Source: CAYQQJ01 sp964419935
GTDB lineage: Bacteria; Pseudomonadota; Gammaproteobacteria; Pseudomonadales; Cellvibrionaceae
Reading direction: 5' to 3'
DNA length: 22,558 bases
NCBI GenBank assembly: GCA_964419935.1
Contig: CAYQQJ010000042.1
Location: 1-22,558 of the forward strand
The notes beneath the pieces are model-generated. The model saw only the letters and a program-made list of their open reading frames with translations, did not search any database and was not told where the DNA came from. This document shows, piece by piece, positions 16,855 to 22,558 of the stretch. Made by a program: the position numbers and the translations under genes. Position 1 is the first letter of the stretch, and every line of letters begins with the position of its first letter.

Positions 16855-17153
16855 GCCATAAGCCTCACGCTTCAAGCTGCAAGTTAAAAGATAGGGAAAA
16901 GGGAAAAGGGAAAAGTTTGATCGTGGCCGGGAAATGAGCCCGCTGCCATCGAATCGTCCACCTTACACAAAATCGTCCCGCGGCAGATATTGGCCATGGC
17001 TGCCGCGGCTGGCACGAATCTTTTCCCTTTTCACTCAGGCCGTCCTTGGCCTTCGCCCTGCGGGCAGCCTGTGGCTGTGCAAAACGGCAATCCTGCCGTT
17101 TTGTCCCTTTCCCCGGGGTTTTGGCTTGCCGCTTGTAGCTTGCGGCTTACAGC
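16855..17153. repeat. Modular intergenic repeat, copy 5 (dapB/carA), the most complete copy
   Basis: Five heptamers (16855-16889), of the form GCNNYAA with GTTAAAA as the innermost, open the element, followed by three AGGGAAA units. The right end mirrors it: five reverse-complement heptamers at 17119-17153, with TTTTGGC (GCCAAAA) innermost. Inside are CGCGGCAG/CTGCCGCG around 16979-17006, the TGGCACGAATC block, and the GGA-loop hairpin cassette on the minus strand (17037-17103): AGGCC/GGCCT around the loop, and the 10-bp CAAAACGGCA/TGCCGTTTTG stem (17080-17089, 17094-17103). It ends five bases before a TATAAT. Confidence 0.8.
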
Positions 17154-17158
17154 TCATG

Positions 17159-17164
17159 TATAAT
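17159..17164 (+). promoter_or_regulatory. Likely -10 element of the carA promoter
   Basis: A perfect TATAAT lies 319 bases before the carA start and 69 bases before the leader terminator stem. No -35 has good spacing: the TTGTAG and TTGCGG of the repeat's right-end heptamers are 20 and 13 bases away. Transcription would start near 17171. Confidence 0.5.
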
Positions 17165-17170
17165 ACCCGC

Positions 17171-17270
17171 CCAGATTAGGCGAATGCCGCCCAGCCCCGA
17201 TAAATGCTCATCGCGGGATACAAGGCATACAGAAAGCGAGGTGAGGCTGCCAGTTTCATCTCGCTTTTTT
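17171..17270 (+). promoter_or_regulatory. Structured carA leader
   Basis: After the predicted transcription start, ATGCC (17184-17188) can pair with GGCAT (17224-17228), enclosing a second stem CCC-CGAT (17195-17201) with ATCG-C-GGG (17210-17217). A strong intrinsic terminator follows at 17233-17270, still more than 200 bases before carA. A promoter, folded leader and early terminator in this order suggest transcription attenuation of carAB, which makes the precursor of arginine and pyrimidines. The signal it might sense is not visible. Confidence 0.45.
17233..17270 (+). terminator. Intrinsic terminator in the carA leader
   Basis: A 12-bp stem, AAAGCGAGGTGA (17233-17244) with TCATCTCGCTTT (17256-17267), has one G-T pair and an 11-base loop, and the T-run extends through 17270. 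It could terminate dapB transcripts, the carA leader, or both. Confidence 0.8.
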
Positions 17271-17482
17271 ACAACCTGCCATCACCAAATCTCGCGCTGC
17301 TTTGCTTAGCCTCTTGATCTTCAGGCACGTGCATCCTGCGCGGGTATTTTGCGCAACCCGAGGGTTCGACCCTGTCACCCTGTACGGGCTCTGAATTTCG
17401 GCTGGCGACTGGTGTCTTCCCCAACAGCGGCAGGTAATCGCTACAACACTTTTATACATTGGCTGACGTGGAGGATAAAGAA

Positions 17483-18640
17483 TTGACCAACGGGCTTCGA
17501 CGACCCGCCATCCTGGTTCTTGAAGATGGCAGTATTTTCCGCGGAACATCCATTGGCGCCGACGGCTTGTCGGTTGGTGAAGTGGTGTTCAATACAGCGC
17601 TCACCGGTTACCAGGAAATTCTGACTGATCCCTCCTATGCCCAGCAGATAGTGACGCTGACTTACCCCCATATCGGCAACACCGGTGCCAATCTGGAAGA
17701 TGCCGAGTGTACCAAGATCTGGGCTACCGGCCTGGTCATTCGGGATTTGCCTTTGCTCTCCAGCAGCTTTCGCAATGAAGTGGCGCTTGATGAGTATTTG
17801 CGTTCCCAGAACATTCTCGGTATTGCCGACATTGACACCCGTCGCCTGACCCGCTTGCTGCGCGACAAGGGCGCTCAGAACGGCTGCATCATGGCCGGCG
17901 ACATTGACGAAGAAGCGGCGCTGGCGGCGGCCAAGGGGTTTCCTGGCTTGAAAGGCGCGGATCTGGCCAAAGTAGTCTCAACCGATAAAACCTATAACTG
18001 GAATGCCGGCACCTGGAGCCTTGGCAGCGGGTTCAAGGAATTGGGCGCTGGTGGCAAGGCCAATGGTGAGCATTTCAAAGTGGTCGCCTATGACTACGGC
18101 ACCAAGAGCAATATTCTGCGCATGCTGGTCGACCGCGGCTGCGATCTGACGGTGGTGCCGGCCCAGACGCCCGCCGCGGATGTGTTGGCCATGAACCCTG
18201 ACGGCGTGTTTCTTTCCAACGGCCCAGGTGACCCGGAGCCCTGTGATTACGCCATTGATGCGATCAAAACCATTGTCGACGAGGGTGTTCCTACATTTGG
18301 TATTTGCCTGGGTCACCAGTTGCTGGGGCTCGCCAGTGGCGCCAAAAGTGTGAAGATGAAATTCGGCCATCATGGTGCCAATCATCCGGTGCAGGAAATC
18401 AGCAGTGGTCGCGTGATGATCACGAGCCAGAACCACGGTTTTGCGGTGTCCGAAGACAGCCTGCCGGATAACCTTGAGGTTACCCACAAGTCGCTGTTTG
18501 ACGGATCCCTGCAGGGGATTCAGCGCAAGGACAAACCCGCGTTCAGCTTTCAGGGGCACCCTGAAGCGAGTCCCGGGCCCCACGACGCCGACAACCTGTT
18601 CGACCACTTTATCGAGTTGATGAAAGATTCAAGACGTTAG
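17483..18640 (+). CDS. carA: Carbamoyl-phosphate synthase small subunit
   Basis: A 385-residue glutaminase subunit (E. coli 382) that frees ammonia from glutamine and passes it to CarB to make carbamoyl phosphate for arginine and pyrimidines. The N-terminal domain has EDGSIFRG and FNTALTGYQEILTDPSY. The class I amidotransferase half has NGPGDPEPCDY, the nucleophile C275 in GICLGHQLLGL, and H359 and E361 in GHPEASPGP. The start is TTG 17483, eight bases after GGAGG (17470-17474); the frame runs back to TTG 17459 but that start overlaps the ribosome-binding site. A 320-base leader with a terminator precedes it, and carB follows 96 bases later. Confidence 0.96.
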   Translation: MTNGLRRPAILVLEDGSIFRGTSIGADGLSVGEVVFNTALTGYQEILTDPSYAQQIVTLTYPHIGNTGANLEDAECTKIWATGLVIRDLPLLSSSFRNEVALDEYLRSQNILGIADIDTRRLTRLLRDKGAQNGCIMAGDIDEEAALAAAKGFPGLKGADLAKVVSTDKTYNWNAGTWSLGSGFKELGAGGKANGEHFKVVAYDYGTKSNILRMLVDRGCDLTVVPAQTPAADVLAMNPDGVFLSNGPGDPEPCDYAIDAIKTIVDEGVPTFGICLGHQLLGLASGAKSVKMKFGHHGANHPVQEISSGRVMITSQNHGFAVSEDSLPDNLEVTHKSLFDGSLQGIQRKDKPAFSFQGHPEASPGPHDADNLFDHFIELMKDSRR

Positions 18641-18651
18641 ACGCACGCTGT

Positions 18652-18672
18652 GAACTTTGAATTATGAACTAG
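18652..18672 (+). repeat. Short heptamer run after carA
   Basis: GAACTTT, GAATTAT and GAACTAG follow one another with a strict 7-base step, 11 bases after the carA stop. The unit differs from the GCNNCAA heptamers elsewhere in the window, but the period and the position behind a stop codon are the same. Three degenerate units are too few to exclude chance. Confidence 0.35.
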
Positions 18673-18736
18673 AGACAGGGGCGCTGGCCGCGTTCCCTGA
18701 ATCTCACCTGCGTCGCACTGCCCATTCGGAGAAACC

Positions 18737-21700
18737 ATGCCAAAACGCACCGACATTAAAAGTATTCTGATCATTGGCGCCGGTCCTATTGTGATAGGCC
18801 AGGCGTGCGAGTTTGACTATTCCGGCGCGCAAGCCTGTAAAGCTCTTCGCGAAGAGGGCTATCGAGTCATTCTGGTGAATTCGAATCCCGCGACCATCAT
18901 GACTGACCCCGCCATGGCGGACGCGACCTACATCGAGCCGATCAACTGGCAGACGGTAGAAAAAATCATCGAAAAGGAGCGCCCCGATGCGCTTCTGCCC
19001 ACCATGGGCGGCCAGACGGCATTGAACTGCGCTCTCGCGCTGGACAAGCACGGCGTGCTGGAGAAGTACAATGTCGAGTTGATTGGCGCCAATGCGGATG
19101 CAATCGACAAGGCGGAAGACCGTGAGCGCTTCGACACCGCCATGAAGAAAATCGGTCTGGAATGTGCCCGCGCACGTTTCGTCCACTCCATGGAAGAGGC
19201 GTTGGAAGTGCCAAAAGAGTTCGGCTTCCCCTGCATCATTCGCCCGTCATTTACCATGGGCGGCTCCGGTGGCGGCATTGCCTACAACTGGGAAGAATTC
19301 GAGGAAATCTGTACCCGCGGCCTGGATCTTTCCCCCACCAATGAATTGCTGATTGATGAATCTCTGCTCGGCTGGAAAGAGTATGAGATGGAAGTGGTGC
19401 GCGACAAGAACGACAACTGCATCATTGTATGCGCTATTGAAAATTTTGACCCCATGGGTGTACACACCGGTGACTCCATCACGGTCGCACCGGCCCAAAC
19501 GCTGACCGACAAAGAATATCAAATCATGCGCAACGCCTCGATCGCGGTGCTGCGCGAAATTGGTGTAGAAACCGGCGGCTCCAACGTGCAATTTGCGGTT
19601 GAGCCGGAGACAGGCCGTTTGGTCGTGATTGAAATGAACCCGCGGGTATCACGCTCCTCTGCACTGGCTTCCAAGGCGACCGGTTTTCCGATTGCCAAAG
19701 TCGCCGCCAAACTGGCCATTGGCTACACCCTGGACGAGTTGCAGAATGAGATAACCGGCGGCGCTACACCGGCATCTTTCGAGCCCTCCATTGATTACGT
19801 GGTCACCAAGGTGCCGCGTTTTACCTTCGAGAAATTTGGCGACGCCGATGCGCGCCTGACCACGCAGATGAAATCGGTGGGTGAGGTGATGGCTATCGGC
19901 CGCACTTTCCAGGAATCCATTCAGAAAGCCTTGCGTGGCCTCGAAGTCGGCTCCGCCGGTTTTGAGCCCAAGGTCGATTTGACCGCACCGGATGCCCTGG
20001 TGTGGATTCGCCGGGACCTGTCCACTCCGGGGGCCGAGCGCATCTGGTTTGTGGCTGACGCCTTCCGCGCCGGCATGACGATTGAGGAGGTTTTTGAAAC
20101 ATCCAAAATCGACCCCTGGTTTCTCGCCCAGATCAAGGACCTGGTGGACACTGAGACCTCGCTTGCGTCCAAGCCGTTGCTGGATATTGACGCTTTCACC
20201 ATGCTGCAGCTCAAGCGCAAAGGTTTTTCTGACAAGCGCCTGGGGCAATTGCTGGCAGTCAGTGAAAAAACCGTGCGCGACTATCGTCACAAATTGAAGG
20301 TGCATCCGGTCTACAAACGGGTCGACACCTGTGCTGCGGAATTTTCCACATCCACCGCCTACATGTACTCAAGCTACGAGGAAGAGTGCGAATCCCAGCC
20401 CACCGACCGCGAAAAAATCATGGTGCTTGGCGGCGGTCCCAACCGTATTGGTCAGGGAATCGAATTCGACTACTGCTGCGTGCATGCGGCACTGGCCGCT
20501 CGGGAAGATGGTTTCGAGACCATCATGGTCAACTGCAACCCGGAAACCGTTTCCACGGATTACGACACTTCTGACCGCTTGTACTTCGAACCGCTGACGC
20601 TGGAAGATGTACTGGAAATTGTGCGCATCGAAAAGCCGAAAGGTGTGATCGTACAGTTTGGCGGGCAAACACCGCTTAAGCTGGCCCGAGCTCTGGAGGC
20701 CGAAGGCGTACCGATTATCGGCACTAGCCCGGAAGCAATCGACCGCGCGGAAGACCGCGAGCGCTTCCAGCAGATGATCAACCGACTCGGCTTGCGTCAG
20801 CCGCCGAATGCCATTGTTCGCTCGCTGGAAGAGGCCTTGCGCTTGGCGGTTGAGGTGAAGTATCCACTGGTGGTTCGCCCGTCTTATGTTTTGGGTGGGC
20901 GCGCCATGGAAATTGTCTACAACGAAAAAGAACTGCGCACCTACATGCGGGAAGCTGTACAGGCATCCGAAGACGCGCCAGTGCTGCTGGACCACTTCCT
21001 TAACAATGCGATCGAAGTGGACATTGATGCAGTGTCCGACGGAACCGATGTGGTCATCGGCGCGATCATGCAGCACATTGAACAATGCGGTGTGCATTCC
21101 GGTGATTCCGCCTGCTCGTTGCCGCCCTATTCGTTGTCCGAAGATGTGCAAAACGAAATGCGCGAGCAGGTCAAGAAAATGGCTCGGGAACTGGGCGTTA
21201 TCGGTCTGATGAACGTGCAGTTGGCTTACCAGGACGGCGAAATTTACGTAATTGAAGTGAACCCGCGCGGCTCGCGCACGGTTCCCTTTGTTTCCAAGTG
21301 TATCGGTGTCTCTCTGGCCATGGTGGCGGCACGCTGCCAGACCGGTAAAACATTGGCGGAACAGGGTTTCACCAAAGAGGTCATACCGAGCTACTTTAGC
21401 GTAAAAGAAGCCGTCTTCCCGTTCAGCAAGTTCCCGGCGGTCGATCCGATTCTTGGTCCTGAAATGAAATCCACCGGTGAGGTGATGGGCGTCGGTGATA
21501 CCTTTGCCGAAGCTTTCGCCAAAGCTCAGGAAGGTGTGGGCGATGTGCTGCCCACGGGTGGAACCGCGTTTATCAGCGTGCGGGATTTTGATAAAGATGG
21601 CATCGTTGTTGTGGCGAAGGAGTTGGTTGACCTGGGTTTCGATCTGGTTGCCACTCGCGGTACCGCTGCCAAGCTGAAAGCGGAAGGGCTGGAGGTGCGT

Positions 21701-21958
21701 ACCGTCAATAAAGTTGACGAAGGGCGTCCGCATATCGTCGACATGATCAAGAACAAGGAAATCAGCCTGGTGGTCAACACCACCGAAGGGCGGCAGGCCA
21801 CCAAGGACTCCGCCTCAATTCGTCGCAGTGCCGAGAACAACCGCACTTACTATACAACCACATTGGCTGCGGCTAATGCGTTGTGTATGGCGTTGCGCTT
21901 CGGCCTGAACCGCAATGTATACCGTCTGCAGGATTTACACGAGAGGTTAAAGGCATGA
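18737..21958 (+). CDS. carB: Carbamoyl-phosphate synthase large subunit
   Basis: A 1073-residue protein, the same length as E. coli CarB, that makes carbamoyl phosphate from bicarbonate, ammonia and two ATP. It is an internal duplication: the first half (about 1-400) starts KSILIIGAGPIVIGQACEFD and has IIRPSFTMGGSGGGIAYN; the second (about 550-930) starts KIMVLGGGPNRIGQGIEFD and has LVVRPSYVLGGRAMEIVYN. Both ATP-grasp units keep their E-x-NPR motifs (IEMNPRVSRSSAL and IEVNPRGSRTVPF). Between them lies the oligomerisation domain; the last 140 residues form the MGS-like allosteric domain. GGAGA precedes the ATG by a few bases. Its stop overlaps the greA start (ATGA). Confidence 0.98.
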   Translation: MPKRTDIKSILIIGAGPIVIGQACEFDYSGAQACKALREEGYRVILVNSNPATIMTDPAMADATYIEPINWQTVEKIIEKERPDALLPTMGGQTALNCALALDKHGVLEKYNVELIGANADAIDKAEDRERFDTAMKKIGLECARARFVHSMEEALEVPKEFGFPCIIRPSFTMGGSGGGIAYNWEEFEEICTRGLDLSPTNELLIDESLLGWKEYEMEVVRDKNDNCIIVCAIENFDPMGVHTGDSITVAPAQTLTDKEYQIMRNASIAVLREIGVETGGSNVQFAVEPETGRLVVIEMNPRVSRSSALASKATGFPIAKVAAKLAIGYTLDELQNEITGGATPASFEPSIDYVVTKVPRFTFEKFGDADARLTTQMKSVGEVMAIGRTFQESIQKALRGLEVGSAGFEPKVDLTAPDALVWIRRDLSTPGAERIWFVADAFRAGMTIEEVFETSKIDPWFLAQIKDLVDTETSLASKPLLDIDAFTMLQLKRKGFSDKRLGQLLAVSEKTVRDYRHKLKVHPVYKRVDTCAAEFSTSTAYMYSSYEEECESQPTDREKIMVLGGGPNRIGQGIEFDYCCVHAALAAREDGFETIMVNCNPETVSTDYDTSDRLYFEPLTLEDVLEIVRIEKPKGVIVQFGGQTPLKLARALEAEGVPIIGTSPEAIDRAEDRERFQQMINRLGLRQPPNAIVRSLEEALRLAVEVKYPLVVRPSYVLGGRAMEIVYNEKELRTYMREAVQASEDAPVLLDHFLNNAIEVDIDAVSDGTDVVIGAIMQHIEQCGVHSGDSACSLPPYSLSEDVQNEMREQVKKMARELGVIGLMNVQLAYQDGEIYVIEVNPRGSRTVPFVSKCIGVSLAMVAARCQTGKTLAEQGFTKEVIPSYFSVKEAVFPFSKFPAVDPILGPEMKSTGEVMGVGDTFAEAFAKAQEGVGDVLPTGGTAFISVRDFDKDGIVVVAKELVDLGFDLVATRGTAAKLKAEGLEVRTVNKVDEGRPHIVDMIKNKEISLVVNTTEGRQATKDSASIRRSAENNRTYYTTTLAAANALCMALRFGLNRNVYRLQDLHERLKA

Positions 21959-22431
21959 CCAAGTATCCGATGACCAAACAAGGTGCCGAAAGCCTGCGCC
22001 AGGAGCTGGAACAGCTGAAAAAAGTGGAGCGTCCACGCATCGTGCAAGCCATCGCCGAAGCGCGCGAACACGGTGACCTCAAGGAAAATGCGGAGTACCA
22101 CGCGGCGCGAGAACAGCAAAGCTTCTGCGAGGGGCGAATTCAGGAAATTGAAGCCAAACTCTCCAACGCTCAGGTAATCGACGTGACAACCATCGAGCCG
22201 AGCGGCCGTGTTATTTTTGGTACTACCGTGGATTTGATCAACGTCGATACAGACGCGAAGGTGACCTACCAGATCGTGGGTGACGACGAGGCCGATATCA
22301 AGCAGAACAAAATATCCGTCAGCTCACCCATCGCCCGCGCCCTGGTCGGCAAGGAAGTGGGTGAAGTCGCCGTTGTTCGCGCCCCTGGTGGGGAGATCGA
22401 ATATGAGATTGATGCGGTGAAGCATTTGTAG
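21955..22431 (+). CDS. greA: Transcription elongation factor GreA
   Basis: A 158-residue factor, the same length as E. coli GreA, that enters the secondary channel of RNA polymerase and stimulates cleavage of backtracked RNA. The N-terminal antiparallel coiled coil contains the tip residues D and E in HGDLKENAEYHAAREQQ (about 40-56); the C-terminal globular FKBP-like part has ISVSSPIARALVGKEVGE. ATG 21955 overlaps the carB stop by four bases (ATGA), suggesting coupled translation; the upstream-extended frame lies inside carB and is rejected. carA-carB-greA is the usual order. A purine-rich repeat begins within 15 bases of its stop. Confidence 0.97.
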   Translation: MTKYPMTKQGAESLRQELEQLKKVERPRIVQAIAEAREHGDLKENAEYHAAREQQSFCEGRIQEIEAKLSNAQVIDVTTIEPSGRVIFGTTVDLINVDTDAKVTYQIVGDDEADIKQNKISVSSPIARALVGKEVGEVAVVRAPGGEIEYEIDAVKHL

Positions 22432-22439
22432 GAAAGCGG

Positions 22440-22558
22440 AAAGAAAGGGAAAAGGGAAAAGGAAAAAAGTGGGCCTTGTAGGCGAGCCGAACTGACCTCT
22501 TACAAAATTGGCGGAAGGCGCTTGACGCTTTTTCGCCCTTGTATGTTGAGTTTAACTG
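22440..22558. repeat. Modular intergenic repeat, copy 6 (after greA, cut by the window)
   Basis: It starts with AAAGAAAGGGAAAAGGGAAA-type purine repeats, then a short GGCCTTGTAGGCG segment, then the palindromic cassette in the same orientation as copy 1 (from 22512: CGGAAGGCGCTTG, later CTTTTTCGCCC). Heptamer arrays are not visible; the right end may lie beyond the window. Confidence 0.55.

Overview
The window looks like a gammaproteobacterial chromosome. The gene order bamE/fur, recN, grpE, dnaK, dnaJ, dapB, carA, carB, greA, the divergent fur/bamE pair and the Pseudomonas-like Fur all point to the Pseudomonadales or Cellvibrionales side of the class; the genus is not resolved. There are two parts: an AT-richer accessory stretch (1-4286) ending exactly at the 3' end of the tmRNA gene, and a dense core of housekeeping genes (4287-22558).

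Accessory stretch. Bases 1-649 hold no gene I can name, only a possible fragment of an IS256-type transposase. Next come a DUF1778 antitoxin and GNAT acetyltransferase toxin pair (TacA/TacT-like) with a palindromic operator, the C-terminal relic of a HigA-type antitoxin, and a TOTE conflict-system gene (archaeo-eukaryotic primase fused to an SF2 helicase) split by one frameshift in an A5 run. A 14-bp inverted repeat and a pair of direct repeats lie between this gene and ssrA. This fits a decaying defence island at the ssrA 3' end, but no integrase is visible.

Trans-translation and transport. ssrA (tag ANDDNYALAA) and smpB lie together on the minus strand, each with a TATACT-type promoter; smpB may be transcribed almost leaderless. 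A sodium-dependent NSS transporter diverges from smpB, followed by ratA and ratB (rnfH family).

Iron, envelope, repair and heat shock. fur and bamE diverge. recN (minus) and grpE (plus) share a divergent region with a LexA box before recN and a near-consensus sigma-32 promoter before grpE. dnaK has a second sigma-32-like promoter, and dnaJ follows after a 394-base gap.

Biosynthesis. A DUF502 membrane protein, dapB, carA, carB and greA follow. carA has a long leader with a strong intrinsic terminator well before its start, consistent with attenuation. carB and greA overlap by ATGA.

The most unusual content is a family of modular intergenic repeats that fills most gene ends from ratB onward. 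Complete copies are bounded by inverted arrays of a degenerate heptamer (GCNNCAA), then a purine tract also with a 7-base period (AGGGAAA), and enclose interchangeable hairpin cassettes. One cassette carries hairpins whose stems differ between copies with compensating changes while the GGA-containing loop stays constant; two match the CsrA/RsmA recognition pattern. Their function is unknown.
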